A stretch of 64,000 bases of DNA from Acinetobacter sp. P8-3-8 (GCF_000214135.1 NZ_AFIE01000002.1:1-64000), one strand, 5' to 3'. Counted from the first letter of the stretch, positions 44,639-54,656 are shown. Numbers and translations: made by a program. The notes: generated by a model from the sequence alone, not told the origin.

Positions 44639-44977
44639 ATGATTGAAAAGTATTTAATTGTGGCGATTGTCTTTGCGGCATGTATTTTGCTGATTATCTA
44701 TACACAACTGGGTGATCGTAAAAAGGAAGATCAGTCACTTTCGTTTAAAGATAAATTGCAAAAAGAATTTCCAAATTATAAAATTATTGAGAGAAATCAA
44801 AATATTATTATTTGTCGTGAAATAGCGAATCAACGCATACCAGAAGAATTGGTATTGATTAGGGTTGATCCAGAACAAAAGAAGAACTTACGAAATTCAG
44901 GCAAAATGCTGATTGCGACTTATTCAAAACAACCAAGTCTCCGTGAAATTCGAAAAGATACAGCAAGTTATTTGTAG
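44639..44977 (+). CDS. Membrane-anchored hypothetical protein
   Basis: The 112-residue protein has one N-terminal membrane helix (residues 5-21, YLIVAIVFAACILLIIY) and a soluble domain after it. That domain has a helix (FKDKLQKEF) and strands (KIIERNQNIIICRE, RIPEELVLIRVD). It begins one base after the stop of the upstream Tyr-rich gene, so the three genes nnr, 44434 and 44639 look like one operon. I do not recognise a family. Confidence 0.68.
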   Translation: MIEKYLIVAIVFAACILLIIYTQLGDRKKEDQSLSFKDKLQKEFPNYKIIERNQNIIICREIANQRIPEELVLIRVDPEQKKNLRNSGKMLIATYSKQPSLREIRKDTASYL

Positions 44978-45072
44978 CTTACAATTTTCATGCTTAATTT
45001 GCTAAGCTCTTTATAAATTTCATAAATATCGTACTTATAATGTTTTCTTTCTATCAAAATTTAATGTGTGAA

Positions 45073-45104
45073 CTTAAAATACCCCAAAATGAATATGGGG
45101 TTAT
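45073..45104 (-). terminator. Probable ruvC terminator
   Basis: On the minus strand AACCCCAT-type arm pairs with TTGGGGTA, followed by TTTTAAG. The stem core is ACCCCA (45081-45086) / TGGGGT (45096-45101). Confidence 0.7.
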
Positions 45105-45112
45105 TCTGATAC

Positions 45113-45658
45113 TTAACGCCTTCTGCTACTGTTCCGACTTCTTCCACGCGCCATACCGCCTAAAGCATTCAATACAGCAAGTTTGCTCATACTGCCTGAA
45201 GCATGTGCATGACAAATTGCAGCGGCGAGGGCATCTGCTGCATCGGATTGAGGTTTAATGGAAAGGTTCAGTAACTTCATCACCATCATTTGTACTTGTT
45301 CTTTATCTGCCGCACCATAACCGACCACAGACTGTTTGATTTGGCGGGCAGTATATTCGGCAACTTGTAAATCTAAATTCACTAGAGCAGCAATCGCAGC
45401 GCCACGAGCTTGACCTAGTTTTAAAGCAGAATCAGGATTTTGCGCCATAAAAACCTGCTCAACAGCAGCTTCAGTTGGACCATGAAATTTGACAATACGA
45501 TCTACACCCGCAAAAATTCGTTTAAGACGTTCAGGCATTTCCGTGGTTTCAGTTCGGATGGTTCCTGCATCAACAAAAGACAATTTTTGACCGTCTTTTT
45601 CAATGATGCCATATCCAGTTAAACGAGAGCCAGGGTCAATTCCAATAATTAAAGACAT
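45113..45658 (-). CDS. ruvC: Crossover junction endodeoxyribonuclease RuvC
   Basis: RuvC resolves Holliday junctions with RuvAB. The 181-residue protein has the first catalytic Asp in [17 protein letters not shown] (Asp8) and the Glu in [14 protein letters not shown]. The last acidic pair is in [16 protein letters not shown]. The C-terminus is basic ([11 protein letters not shown]). The ATG at 45658 matches the family start; an upstream ATG at 45673 adds five residues. ruvA and ruvB are not adjacent here, unlike in E. coli. Confidence 0.94.
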   Translation of the reverse strand: MSLIIGIDPGSRLTGYGIIEKDGQKLSFVDAGTIRTETTEMPERLKRIFAGVDRIVKFHGPTEAAVEQVFMAQNPDSALKLGQARGAAIAALVNLDLQVAEYTARQIKQSVVGYGAADKEQVQMMVMKLLNLSIKPQSDAADALAAAICHAHASGSMSKLAVLNALGGMARGRSRNSSRRR

Positions 45659-45782
45659 AATACTGTTGATCATTCATAGTTTTTCAATTATATGATTCTA
45701 CAGGGGAAATGTAAGTATAATTTTAAGGCGGTTGTAATATTGATGAATAAATTTCAACGAATCTCGGTATTTAGAGAAAAAC

Positions 45783-46166
45783 ATGTCTGCTAAAAACTTA
45801 AACTTAACTAAATTAGGTTCGAATAATCACAATGCTAAGCTTAATGTGAGAAATTATGAGGTGTATTGGATTCATCGTATTTTTTCAATGATCTATGTCG
45901 TCGGATTAAGTTTGTTGGGTATCGGCATACTGAGAAAATTTGATTTGAATGCTGTTATGGTATTTTTAATTTTATTGGCTTTATTTGGTTGGATGCTGTA
46001 TTTGCATAATGTGGCCGCTTATGAATCTGCGCGAGGTACAACACGAGGGCGTAATATTTCACAACTTATTGCTATGATTTTATTATTTTTCTTTCCTGTG
46101 GGTACAGTGATTGCAATTTATCTTTTTTATCAGACTTCGCAATTTAAATGGCAGAAATCATTATAA
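45783..46166 (+). CDS. Small inner-membrane hypothetical protein
   Basis: The 127-residue protein has a polar, Asn-rich N-terminus (residues 1-27). Three hydrophobic helices follow at about 32-50, 58-74 and 92-112, with an Arg-rich loop (RGTTRGRN) between the second and third. The topology suggests a cytoplasmic loop. I do not recognise a family. It is divergent from ruvC and about 130 bases from the fxsA-like gene, which may be read with it. Confidence 0.68.
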   Translation: MSAKNLNLTKLGSNNHNAKLNVRNYEVYWIHRIFSMIYVVGLSLLGIGILRKFDLNAVMVFLILLALFGWMLYLHNVAAYESARGTTRGRNISQLIAMILLFFFPVGTVIAIYLFYQTSQFKWQKSL

Positions 46167-46301
46167 ATTTGCGTTTAACTTTGAGTTTGCCCTTTAAAAT
46201 TTTTAAAATGCCCTTATCAATATTAAAAGCTAAGAATTTTCTTGTAAATTTTGAAAGTTTTTAGTGAAAATTATTTTTATCTTAGAGATGAATTTTTCTT
46301 A

Positions 46302-46883
46302 ATGAAATTATTTCCCATTATTTTAATCGGTATCATATTAGAAATCCTCGTTTGGATTGGGGTTGCTCAATTCATTAGTGGCTGGTATGTATTCTTTTGG
46401 TTCATCATCGCATTTGTGATTGGGTTGAGCTTGCTACGTTCAAGTACTGCGACGATTATGCCACAACTGCAACAAATGCAAATGACAGGGCAAATGAGTG
46501 CTGATGGTTCTGTGACTAAAAAAATGGCAATTGCATTTGCAGGGATTTTGTTGATGATTCCTGGTTTAATCACAGATGTATTGGCATTGTTAATGATGCT
46601 ACCACCTGTACAAAAGATGATTCAAAATGCAGGGATGAAATTCATGGCGAAAAAACAACAAGCCATGATGAATAATATGATGGGTGGCATGATGGGCAAT
46701 ATGGGAGACATGGGCGGTGCTCAAGGTCAAAACCCATTTGCAGATTTAATGCGCCAAATGCAAGACATGCAAAATCAACAATCAGGTGGTCAATCTCGAA
46801 ATTCAACGATCATTGATGGTGAAGCACATGAAGTTGAGCCTGAACGTAAACAAATTGAGCTTAAAGATGTAAATCAGAAATAA
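46302..46883 (+). CDS. fxsA: FxsA-family membrane protein with Met-rich tail
   Basis: The 193-residue protein begins with the FxsA domain: helices at about 5-20 and 27-42, then GILLMIPGLITDVLALLMMLPPVQ, a family block. FxsA overproduction excludes phage T7 in E. coli. After residue 115 the tail is Met-rich (MMNNMMGGMMGNMGDMGG), then Gln-rich and charged. The ATG at 46302 is chosen, as the family starts there; the longer frame adds a polar segment. A strong terminator follows. Confidence 0.85.
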   Translation: MKLFPIILIGIILEILVWIGVAQFISGWYVFFWFIIAFVIGLSLLRSSTATIMPQLQQMQMTGQMSADGSVTKKMAIAFAGILLMIPGLITDVLALLMMLPPVQKMIQNAGMKFMAKKQQAMMNNMMGGMMGNMGDMGGAQGQNPFADLMRQMQDMQNQQSGGQSRNSTIIDGEAHEVEPERKQIELKDVNQK

Positions 46884-46903
46884 GTTCAAAAGTACAATTT
46901 TAA

Positions 46904-46934
46904 TAAAGCTGAGTCGAAAGATTCAGCTTTTTTA
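46904..46934 (+). terminator. Terminator after fxsA
   Basis: AAAGCTGA pairs with TCAGCTTT around ten bases, followed by TTTTATGC. The last Ts continue the stem's own T-run. Confidence 0.88.
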
Positions 46935-47076
46935 TGCAAATTCGCTTTTAAAAATTTTCAACACATTATAAACGTATAAAAAGGAATCAACTTTCAGATA
47001 TTTAACAGTAAATAGTGATCAAATTATTGATCAAAGGATATAATTATAGTGATAGAAAATGTGTAAGTTTTAAATT

Positions 47077-47706
47077 ATGTCGATGTTATTGACGATTTGT
47101 GCGCTGCATTTTGTTGCACAACTGAGTCCAGGACCTGATGTTCTGCTTGTAGCAAAAAGTGCTGCTTCAACTACACGTGCCAATACGCTAAAGATTATTT
47201 TAGGGATATCTGTTGGTGTGGTCGTGTGGGTAACTCTTACCTTGTTAGGCTTTACTGTTTTACTGGAACAATGGCCGTGGATTCAACAAGTATTAATGCT
47301 CATCGGTGGATTTTTCCTTGCAAAAATGGGTTATGCCATGTTGAAAGGCGGAATTGCAGGCTTAAAACAAAGCACAAATTTGGATGGTGTGATAGAACAA
47401 CAGCCGAAGAATTATTTTTTATTGGGCTTATTGACCAATCTCTCTAATCCTAAAATTGTGATTTATTTCAGTAGTGTATTTTCTTTGGCTTTGAGTTCAA
47501 CAGCGGGTATGAATATCAAGCCTCAATTGGCTGTGATTATTCCAATTCAAACTTTTGCGGTGTTTAGTTTGTTAATGATGATTATGTCTATCCCGAAAAT
47601 TAAAGCGCTCTATCAAAAATCTGGAAGTTATATTGATATTCTTTCAGGTAGTTTTTTCTTACTTTTTGCTGTATTTCTATGGGTAGATGTTTTTAAACTA
47701 TTTTAA
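47077..47706 (+). CDS. LysE/RhtB-family amino-acid exporter
   Basis: The 209-residue membrane protein has about six hydrophobic segments and the signature ALHFVAQLSPGPDVLLVAKSA near the start, then NLSNPKIVIYFSSVF in the middle. This is the RhtB/LysE translocator pattern, used to export homoserine, threonine, leucine or similar. The substrate is unknown. It overlaps a possible convergent small gene by four bases at its stop. Confidence 0.9.
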   Translation: MSMLLTICALHFVAQLSPGPDVLLVAKSAASTTRANTLKIILGISVGVVVWVTLTLLGFTVLLEQWPWIQQVLMLIGGFFLAKMGYAMLKGGIAGLKQSTNLDGVIEQQPKNYFLLGLLTNLSNPKIVIYFSSVFSLALSSTAGMNIKPQLAVIIPIQTFAVFSLLMMIMSIPKIKALYQKSGSYIDILSGSFFLLFAVFLWVDVFKLF

Positions 47707-47921
47707 TCTTTCTTTTTTTGAAGTGAATTCTCTATTGCCGATTGTGTTTGCACAGTTTCTGCTTCAACTTGAGAGTTTTCATTATTGTCTTGATTGCTAA
47801 TAGCGTAGCGATGCGGATCTAAAGTTTTGATACTATTTTCTGACTCAGCATATTTTCGGCTACGATTGGCACGTTCTCGCAAACCACCTTTTTTTATGAG
47901 CTGTACCAAAGAGAATTCCAA
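47703..47921 (-). CDS. Possible small polar protein with non-ATG start
   Basis: A 72-codon frame reads LIKKGGLRERANRSRK, then a polar, Gln/Asn-rich tail ending LQKKKD. Its start is a TTG at 47921 with no ribosome site, and there is no ATG in frame. The amino-acid mix looks natural, and a decayed start or an undetected start is possible. It overlaps the LysE stop by four bases on the opposite strand. Unknown family. Confidence 0.33.
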   Translation of the reverse strand: MEFSLVQLIKKGGLRERANRSRKYAESENSIKTLDPHRYAISNQDNNENSQVEAETVQTQSAIENSLQKKKD

Positions 47922-48133
47922 AACTAAATTTACACATTGTAAAAATTATAACGTGAATTTTTATTTAAAAAAATATGTAATGTAAATTTAATAGTTGCCT
48001 AAGATTGTAATTTTGATTAATTTAAGTTTTTGTTAAATATTGAATTATTTTTATTTATTTGATTTTTTGGTACATTTTAAGAAAAGGGCTTGTTTAAATA
48101 TTTTGATGATGTACACTAATAAAAGGGTTTTAA

Positions 48134-48169
48134 GTTACATTACGTTAACGGATATAATCGTAGTGTAAC
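48134..48169 (+). promoter_or_regulatory. Palindrome enclosing a TATAAT box upstream of the zinc-ribbon gene
   Basis: GTTACATTACG (48134-48144) and CGTAGTGTAAC (48159-48169) are 11-base inverted arms with one mismatch. The 14-base spacer contains TATAAT (48153-48158). A regulator dimer bound here would cover the minus-10 region. It lies about 40 bases before the start of the next gene. The nearby minus-35 is weak, so regulation is plausible but untested. Confidence 0.5.
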
Positions 48170-48209
48170 AAAGAAAAACAATAATAGCGTTATAGAAAGG
48201 AGAGTTTGT

Positions 48210-48458
48210 ATGATCTTACAATATCACTGCGCTTGTTGCGATGAAGTCGTTTCTTCTACTGAAAAAGTTTGCCCAAAATGTGGCTCACAACATATCAGAA
48301 GTCCTTATGCTGCATGGATATTCTGTATTGTCGCGTGTTTAGTGGTTGCGATCAGTTTTAAAGTTGGACATATTTTTATTAAAAATCATCAAGTTGAAAC
48401 ACCAGCTCAAATTTCTTTGTTAGAAGTGTTACAGCAAGATTCTAAATCGAATCGTTAA
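48210..48458 (+). CDS. Zinc-ribbon single-span membrane protein
   Basis: The 82-residue protein has a zinc ribbon at residues 7-27 (CACCDEV and CPKCGS, four cysteines in two CxxC knuckles), a membrane helix at about 34-53 (AAWIFCIVACLVVAISF) and a short polar tail. The ATG at 48210 follows AAAGGAGAG, a strong ribosome site. The layout is common among small membrane-bound zinc-ribbon proteins; function unknown. A palindrome surrounding its likely minus-10 suggests regulated expression. Confidence 0.8.
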   Translation: MILQYHCACCDEVVSSTEKVCPKCGSQHIRSPYAAWIFCIVACLVVAISFKVGHIFIKNHQVETPAQISLLEVLQQDSKSNR

Positions 48459-48550
48459 TCTATTTAAAAAGTAAAAGCGGGGTTTTTTACTTATTAAAAA
48501 TAAAATGGATTGCTATTCAAGTACACTCAATGGTCTTGGCCTTAAACATA

Positions 48551-48576
48551 AAAAAACTCGCATAAGCGAGTTTTTT
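48551..48576. terminator. Bidirectional terminator between the zinc-ribbon gene and metK
   Basis: AAAAAACTCGC pairs with GCGAGTTTTTT around ATAA. The A- and T-tracts on both sides would serve both convergent transcripts. Confidence 0.93.
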
Positions 48577-48597
48577 ATGTTCAATAACTTGTGTAAA

Positions 48598-49764
48598 TTA
48601 CAAATTTGCAGAAGCTTTAAGCGCTTCAACTTTATCTGTTTTTTCCCAAGTAAATGCATTATCTGAGCCTTCACGACCAAAGTGCCCATAAGCAGCAGTT
48701 TGCTTATACATTGGTTGAATTAGGTCAAGCATACGCGTAATACCATATGGACGTAGGTCAAAATGCTCACGTACCAATTGGATGATTAATTCATCAGATA
48801 CTTTGCCCGTATTGAATGTATTAATCGAAATAGAAGTTGGTTCAGCAACACCAATCGCATATGACACTTGGATTTCACATTTGTCAGCAAGTCCAGCAGC
48901 AACAATATTTTTTGCCACATAACGACCTGCATAAGCAGCAGAACGGTCAACTTTTGATGGATCTTTACCAGAGAAAGCACCACCACCATGACGTGCCATA
49001 CCGCCGTAAGTATCAACAATAATTTTACGACCTGTTAAACCACAGTCACCTACAGGACCACCAATCACAAACATACCTGTTGGATTGATGTGAAATTTAG
49101 TGCCTGCATGGAACATTTCAGCAGGAATGATCTTTTTAACAATTTCTTCAACTACAGCTTCTTTTAAGTTAGTTTGAGAAATTTCAGGATCATGTTGCGT
49201 TGAAAGTACCACTGCATCTAAGCGAACAGGTTTGCCATTTTCATAAGCAAAAGTGACTTGGCTTTTCGCATCTGGGCGTAACCATGGAAGGCTGCCATTG
49301 CGACGTAATTCAGCTTGCTTTTCCATTAAACGGTGAGCGTATGAAATTGGTGCTGGCATTAGCACATCAGTTTCACGGCTTGCATAACCAAACATTAAAC
49401 CTTGGTCGCCTGCACCTTGGTCTTCAGGTTTTTGACGATCAACACCTTGCGCAATCTCAGGAGATTGTTTACCAACCATATTGATCACGGCACACGTTGA
49501 ACCATCAAAACCTAAGTCTGTATGGTGATAACCAATACCGTTTACAGTTTGACGTACAACTGTTTCAAAATCGATATTCGCAGTTGTTGTAATTTCACCC
49601 GCAAGGACTACCGCACCAGTTTTTACTAATGTTTCACAAGCAACCCGTGCATAAGGGTCTTCTTTTAAGATTGCATCCAAGATAGCGTCACTGATTTGGT
49701 CCGCCATTTTATCAGGATGACCTTCGCTTACAGATTCCGAAGTAAAAACAGCATACTCGCGCAT
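48598..49764 (-). CDS. metK: S-adenosylmethionine synthetase
   Basis: MetK makes S-adenosylmethionine from methionine and ATP. The 388-residue protein has [20 protein letters not shown], the [12 protein letters not shown] signature, the P-loop-like [19 protein letters not shown] and the late [13 protein letters not shown] block. Length is normal. It is monocistronic with a long upstream gap. I saw no SAM riboswitch in its leader. Its product serves rimO, bioB and methyltransferases. Confidence 0.97.
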   Translation of the reverse strand: MREYAVFTSESVSEGHPDKMADQISDAILDAILKEDPYARVACETLVKTGAVVLAGEITTTANIDFETVVRQTVNGIGYHHTDLGFDGSTCAVINMVGKQSPEIAQGVDRQKPEDQGAGDQGLMFGYASRETDVLMPAPISYAHRLMEKQAELRRNGSLPWLRPDAKSQVTFAYENGKPVRLDAVVLSTQHDPEISQTNLKEAVVEEIVKKIIPAEMFHAGTKFHINPTGMFVIGGPVGDCGLTGRKIIVDTYGGMARHGGGAFSGKDPSKVDRSAAYAGRYVAKNIVAAGLADKCEIQVSYAIGVAEPTSISINTFNTGKVSDELIIQLVREHFDLRPYGITRMLDLIQPMYKQTAAYGHFGREGSDNAFTWEKTDKVEALKASANL

Positions 49765-50305
49765 GAAAGTCCTATCGCAGTAATTTATAAAGACGCAATA
49801 TGTTACATCGACTTGGAGTTTTGGACTAGCAAAACCTGATCAAAAAGAGTGAATTTCTTTCATTTAATGGGGAATTTTACTCATATATACATCAGAAAAA
49901 ATGATAAAGATAAAAAGTAGTCCTTTATTTTACAATTTGAACTCAATTTTAAGTGTGTAAAAGCTGAGTAACTTAACTCAATATCAGCTGTGTTGGCTCA
50001 ATGTATTGATCAACTTTGTGATGCTGTTGCATATCCATCTCAACATGAAATTTATTCATGTTTGTTATTTTTATCATCGTATTATAAAAATATAACTTTA
50101 AATTGAAGTGTCATTATACATTCACTATTTAAAGTATTTATTAGCTTAGTGGTTTGAAGAAGTTCGTTGATTTAAATGCTTTCTACTTTAAACATACTCA
50201 TGTTGTTGGGAGTAAAAGTGAATAAATTTTTAGAACCTAAGCAATAAAAAAGCCATACAAAGCAAACAGCAGTGTATGGCGTATTGAAAAAAGCCCTAAG
50301 CGATC
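49765..50305. other. Long intergenic region between metK and ntrC
   Basis: This 541-base AT-rich gap holds the metK promoter on the minus strand and, at 50252-50280, the ntrC terminator. A coding-like 38-codon stretch (49990-50106, GTG start) exists on the plus strand without a ribosome site. I see no other gene, RNA or repeat. Confidence 0.5.
50246..50280 (-). terminator. Terminator after ntrC
   Basis: On the minus strand GCCATACA pairs with TGTATGGC around 13 bases, followed by TTTTTTATTG. It lies 26 bases after the ntrC stop. Confidence 0.88.
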
Positions 50306-51790
50306 TTAACTCGCCACAGATCTATTTTCTTCCTCTTCATCATCTTCGGCAGAATCCATACCTAATTCTTTGAGTTTACGCGTTAGTGTATTTCGTCCCC
50401 AGCCCAACAATTCAGCAGCATGGCGTTTACGACCACGAGTTTGTTGTAGCGCAGCAACAATCAAAGTGCGTTCAAACATTGGTGTCGCAATGTCTAAAAT
50501 TTTCATTTCGCCATTTTTAAGCTTTTGAATCGCCCATTGACCCAATAATTCATCCCAATGATGTAAGGCAATACGATCTACACCTGATTGGATTTGCGCG
50601 AGATCATCAGGTTTTTGAATTGGAATTTGCTTCAATTCAGCAGGTAAGTCTTCAGGATAAACATCACGTCCTGTAATCATCACCGTTAACCAACGGCAAG
50701 TATTTTCAAGTTGACGTACATTTCCCGGCCAAGGCAATTGCTGAATATATTCTTGTGTTTCAGGACGTAAAATTTTTGGACTAACGCCTAATTCTTTACC
50801 TGCACGTGCCAAGAAATGCTGTGCAAGCATAGGAATATCTTCAGAGCGATGTGCAAGCTTTGGAATATGAATACGAATCACATTTAGTCGATGATATAAG
50901 TCTTCACGGAAACGTCCATCATTCACCAGTTTTTCCAAATCTTGATGGGTTGCCGCAACAATACGCACATCAACACGTACTGGAATGTGACCACCTACAC
51001 GATAGAACTCACCATCCGCCAAAACACGCAGTAAACGTGTTTGAGTTTCAAAAGGCATATCGCCAATTTCATCTAAAAATAACGTACCACCATTGGCTTG
51101 TTCAAAACGACCTTGGCGTTGCGTATTGGCACCTGTAAAAGCACCTTTTTCATGACCGAATAATTCTGTTTCGATCAAGTCTTTAGGAATTGCCGCCATA
51201 TTTAAGGCAATAAACGGTTTACTGCTACGTGGTGAGTGGCGGTGCAGGGCATGCGCAACCAACTCTTTACCTGTGCCAGATTCACCATTAATGAGTACAG
51301 TAATGTGTGATTGTGATAAACGACCAATTGCACGAAACACTTCCTGCATTGCAGGAGATTCACCAATAATTTCAGTTGACTGAATTGGTGCGGCTTTGGC
51401 AGATTCTTGTTGTTGTAACTTATTGATATGCAAAATTGCACGATTCACCAGTGCCAGTGCTTCATCAATATCAAAAGGTTTAGGTAAATATTCAAAAGCA
51501 CCTGTTTGATAACTCGAAACCGCAGACTCTAAATCTGAATGTGCAGTCATGATAATCACAGGTAGGTCAGGGTAATTGGTTTTGACTTTACTTAAAAAGG
51601 TTAAACCATCAATACCTGGCATACGAATGTCAGTTAAGATCACATCAGGGGCATTATTAGGTAGCTGATCAAGCGCGGATTGTGCTTCTTCAAAGCTAGT
51701 AACATCAAATCCTTCTTCTTTGAAAGTCTTTTCCAAGACCCAGCGCATTGCACGATCGTCATCGATTACCCAGATTTTATTATGCGACAT
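50306..51790 (-). CDS. ntrC: Nitrogen regulator NtrC (sigma-54 activator)
   Basis: NtrC activates nitrogen-starvation genes with sigma-54. The 494-residue protein has a receiver domain (VIDDDRA at residues 8-14, phospho-acceptor Asp in [13 protein letters not shown]), an AAA+ domain with [10 protein letters not shown] and the sigma-54 contact loop KGAFTGANT, and a C-terminal Fis-type HTH ([23 protein letters not shown]). The ATG at 51790 has GGGAG upstream; the frame is open earlier but inside ntrB. It overlaps ntrB by 11 bases. Confidence 0.96.
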   Translation of the reverse strand: MSHNKIWVIDDDRAMRWVLEKTFKEEGFDVTSFEEAQSALDQLPNNAPDVILTDIRMPGIDGLTFLSKVKTNYPDLPVIIMTAHSDLESAVSSYQTGAFEYLPKPFDIDEALALVNRAILHINKLQQQESAKAAPIQSTEIIGESPAMQEVFRAIGRLSQSHITVLINGESGTGKELVAHALHRHSPRSSKPFIALNMAAIPKDLIETELFGHEKGAFTGANTQRQGRFEQANGGTLFLDEIGDMPFETQTRLLRVLADGEFYRVGGHIPVRVDVRIVAATHQDLEKLVNDGRFREDLYHRLNVIRIHIPKLAHRSEDIPMLAQHFLARAGKELGVSPKILRPETQEYIQQLPWPGNVRQLENTCRWLTVMITGRDVYPEDLPAELKQIPIQKPDDLAQIQSGVDRIALHHWDELLGQWAIQKLKNGEMKILDIATPMFERTLIVAALQQTRGRKRHAAELLGWGRNTLTRKLKELGMDSAEDDEEEENRSVAS

Positions 51791-52886
51791 GGTTAGACTC
51801 CCAAGGTAAATATAAGCTAAATATTGTTTTTTCTGGAACTGATTGACATTCAATCATTCCGTTATGTTGATGCATGATATTTTGGGCAATACTCAACCCT
51901 AAGCCTGTGCCTTTCGCACGACCTGTAACCAGTGGATAGAATACAGATTCTAAAATTTCTTCTGGGACACCGGGGCCATTGTCTTCAATATCAATACGGA
52001 TGGCAGATTTATTCAGTACACCATTAATGGTGACGAGCCGTTGAATACGAGTACGTAAAATGAGTTCAGGTTGATGTTCGACAAAGAACTCTTTATTTTC
52101 AGTCATTGCTTGGATTGCATTGACGCTGATATTCAGCATGACTTGAATCAGTTGATCACGATCTGCTTTAACATCGGGTAAAGAAAGGTCGTAATCACGA
52201 GTAATTTTAACTTTCTTTTTGGTTTGGTTAACGATGAGTGAGCGAACACGCTCAAGTGGCTCATGTACATTCACAGGTTCATAACTAGGTAGTTGACGTG
52301 AACCGAGCATGGTATCTGCCAAGTTTCTCAGACGATCGACTTCACTGATAATGATGTCAGTAAATTCAGAATATTGAGGATCATTTAAACTGCGTGCGAG
52401 CAGTTGGGTTGCACCACGAATGCCACCTAACGGATTTTTAATTTCATGCGCAACGCCACGAATCAATTGACGCGCAACTTGGTGTTGTTGAATTAAGTTT
52501 TCTTCTTTTGATATTTTCAACATGCGATCAATTGGATTAAGCTCAATTAATAGCAATGGATGATAAGGTCTTCCCGTATTTAACTGTGATACCGAATAAT
52601 CGACATGGCTGTCTTTAAAGTTGACATTGATGATCGCCTCACGACGAGTATAAGCCTGACCTGTTTTTAGTGTATTGCTTAAGGCTTCAAATGTATTAAA
52701 GCTATCATTTGGTGCATGTAGTAAATTCATCACGGGCTGACCTGCAGCACGTAATAAACTAATATCAAATAGCGCTTCGCAAGATGAGTTCAGATAAAAC
52801 ACATTTAAATTGCAATCAACCAAAAGGATTGCTGTAGTTAAATTATCCACAAGTAGTCTATAATCAATGGTTGGGGATTGATCCAT
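51780..52886 (-). CDS. ntrB: Nitrogen sensor histidine kinase NtrB
   Basis: NtrB phosphorylates or dephosphorylates NtrC according to PII and nitrogen status. The 368-residue protein has a PAS domain (about residues 15-110, with FYLNSSCEALFDIS), the H-box RGVAHEIKNPLGGIRGATQLL with the phospho-histidine, and a GHKL ATPase with NAIQAM, EDNGPGVP and the GTGLGLSIAQNI loop. No membrane segment, as usual for this cytosolic kinase. ATG 52886 is chosen; a TTG at 52892 sits nearer the AGGAA site. glnA is not in the window. Confidence 0.95.
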   Translation of the reverse strand: MDQSPTIDYRLLVDNLTTAILLVDCNLNVFYLNSSCEALFDISLLRAAGQPVMNLLHAPNDSFNTFEALSNTLKTGQAYTRREAIINVNFKDSHVDYSVSQLNTGRPYHPLLLIELNPIDRMLKISKEENLIQQHQVARQLIRGVAHEIKNPLGGIRGATQLLARSLNDPQYSEFTDIIISEVDRLRNLADTMLGSRQLPSYEPVNVHEPLERVRSLIVNQTKKKVKITRDYDLSLPDVKADRDQLIQVMLNISVNAIQAMTENKEFFVEHQPELILRTRIQRLVTINGVLNKSAIRIDIEDNGPGVPEEILESVFYPLVTGRAKGTGLGLSIAQNIMHQHNGMIECQSVPEKTIFSLYLPWESNHVA

Positions 52887-53248
52887 TAGCAAAGCGTTCC
52901 TGTCTTAAAATAGCGCAATGGCATCTGACCTCACTGAATATTTCCAACTTCAAGGAAAATTCATAGATATAAATAATGCTGATATAAAGCAAAATACACG
53001 CCAACTTTTATTATTTGCTCAGTTTTCTTACATGAATTATAAAAATTGCGCAGAAATCGCCCTTTATCGATCGCTGAGTGTAATTGATGTTGTTACGTTA
53101 GCATATTGATGCATTAAAATGGTGCATTTAAATATTTTGATAAAAAGTTTGGATATATTTTGGTGCATGACACAAAGAGTGTCGTTTTCAACTGTTTTTA
53201 TCCTTAGAAAAGACATACAATACGCGCATTCTAGTGGAGCGCAGATTC
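52887..53248. other. Divergent promoter region of ntrBC and rimO
   Basis: This 362-base gap carries the two promoters. An open frame of 63 codons (52918-53109, plus strand) exists, but it begins 32 bases from the ntrB start, has no ribosome site and no familiar motif, so I treat it as chance. No repeat or operator is obvious. Confidence 0.5.
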
Positions 53249-54592
53249 ATGAAGTCCCCCAAAGTCGGTTTTGTTTCTTTAGGTTGTCCTAAGGCATTGG
53301 TAGATTCTGAACGAATTTTAACTCAGTTAAAAACTGAGGGTTATGATGTAGCATCAGATTATGATGGTGCTGATTTAGTTGTTGTTAATACCTGTGGTTT
53401 TATTGAATCTGCAGTACAAGAGTCTTTAGACGCAATTGGCGAGGCCATGAGCGCAAATGGTCGTGTGATTGTCACAGGTTGTTTGGGTAAAGATGAAGAC
53501 AAAATTCGTAAGATGCACCCAAATGTCTTAAAAGTGACAGGTGCAGCAGCATATCAAGAAGTGATGGAAGCCGTACATCAGTATGTTCCAGAGCCGCCAA
53601 AACACAATCCATTTATTGACCTTGTTCCTGAACAAGGGATTCGTTTGACGCCAAAGCATTATGCTTATTTGAAAATATCAGAAGGTTGTAACCATCGTTG
53701 TACTTTCTGCATTATTCCAAGTATGCGTGGTGATTTAGTTTCTCGTCCAGTTGGATCGGTTTTAACCGAAGCGCAAGCTTTGAAAAAGGCGGGCGTAAAA
53801 GAAGTCTTGGTGATTTCCCAAGATACTTCAGCTTATGGTTTAGATACCAAGTATAAGTTGGACTTTTGGAATGGTCAGCCAGTCAAAACCAAATTCTATG
53901 ACATGTGCGAAGCATTAGGTCAATTGGGGATCTGGGTTCGTTTGCATTATGTCTATCCTTATCCGCATGTAGATGCTGTGATTGATTTAATGGCACAAGG
54001 TAAAATCCTGCCATACTTAGACATTCCTTTTCAACATGCCAGTCCGCGCATCTTAAAATTGATGAAGCGACCAGCACATAGTGAAAATACTTTAGAGCGT
54101 TTGAAACTGTGGCGCGAAAAATGCCCAGATTTGGTGATTCGTTCAACATTTGTTGTTGGATTCCCAGGTGAAACTGAAGAAGATTTCCAAATGTTGTTGG
54201 ATTGGTTGCAAGAAGCGCAACTTGATCGTGTAGGTTGTTTTACCTATTCGCCAGTTGAAGGTGCGACAGCAAATGATTTACCTGATCATGTGCCTGAAGA
54301 CATTAAACAACAACGCTATGAACGTTTTATGGAAGTTCAGCAAGCGATTTCTGCTGCAAAATTGCAAAAACGTATTGGTCAAACCATGACTGTACTGGTT
54401 GATGATCTTGAAGAAGAGTTCCCAGTTGCAGTTGCACGTTCGTATGCAGATGCACCTGAAATTGACGGTAATGTATTTGTTGAAGATATTGATAAATCAC
54501 TGATTAAAGCAGGTGATTTATTGGAAGTTGAAATTACCGATGCAGATGAGTATGACTTATATGCGAAATTGATTAAAATTAAATCAGTTTAA
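53249..54592 (+). CDS. rimO: Ribosomal protein S12 methylthiotransferase
   Basis: RimO adds a methylthio group to Asp of ribosomal protein S12 using two Fe-S clusters. The 447-residue protein has the N-terminal UPF0004 domain with [12 protein letters not shown] and [11 protein letters not shown], the radical SAM motif [15 protein letters not shown] (CX3CX2C) and a C-terminal TRAM domain. The ATG at 53249 has GGAG upstream; a GTG at 53234 is less likely. In this genome it opens the pyrH-lpxD cluster where E. coli has rpsB-tsf, though it may be independent. Confidence 0.96.
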   Translation: MKSPKVGFVSLGCPKALVDSERILTQLKTEGYDVASDYDGADLVVVNTCGFIESAVQESLDAIGEAMSANGRVIVTGCLGKDEDKIRKMHPNVLKVTGAAAYQEVMEAVHQYVPEPPKHNPFIDLVPEQGIRLTPKHYAYLKISEGCNHRCTFCIIPSMRGDLVSRPVGSVLTEAQALKKAGVKEVLVISQDTSAYGLDTKYKLDFWNGQPVKTKFYDMCEALGQLGIWVRLHYVYPYPHVDAVIDLMAQGKILPYLDIPFQHASPRILKLMKRPAHSENTLERLKLWREKCPDLVIRSTFVVGFPGETEEDFQMLLDWLQEAQLDRVGCFTYSPVEGATANDLPDHVPEDIKQQRYERFMEVQQAISAAKLQKRIGQTMTVLVDDLEEEFPVAVARSYADAPEIDGNVFVEDIDKSLIKAGDLLEVEITDADEYDLYAKLIKIKSV

Positions 54593-54656
54593 GGATTTCA
54601 AGTTTCAGTTAAGGTTATACGAATAAAATTGTAGATATAAGTATTGGAGTTTTGTG

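Noticed and set aside
49765-49900. SAM riboswitch in the metK leader
   Set aside because: No SAM-I, SAM-II or SAM-IV-like stem arrangement or following terminator is visible; the leader is plain AT-rich sequence.
52918-53109. A 63-codon ATG-started frame between ntrB and rimO
   Set aside because: It begins 32 bases from the divergent ntrB start, has no ribosome site, no recognisable motif, and occupies what must be the promoter region of both genes.
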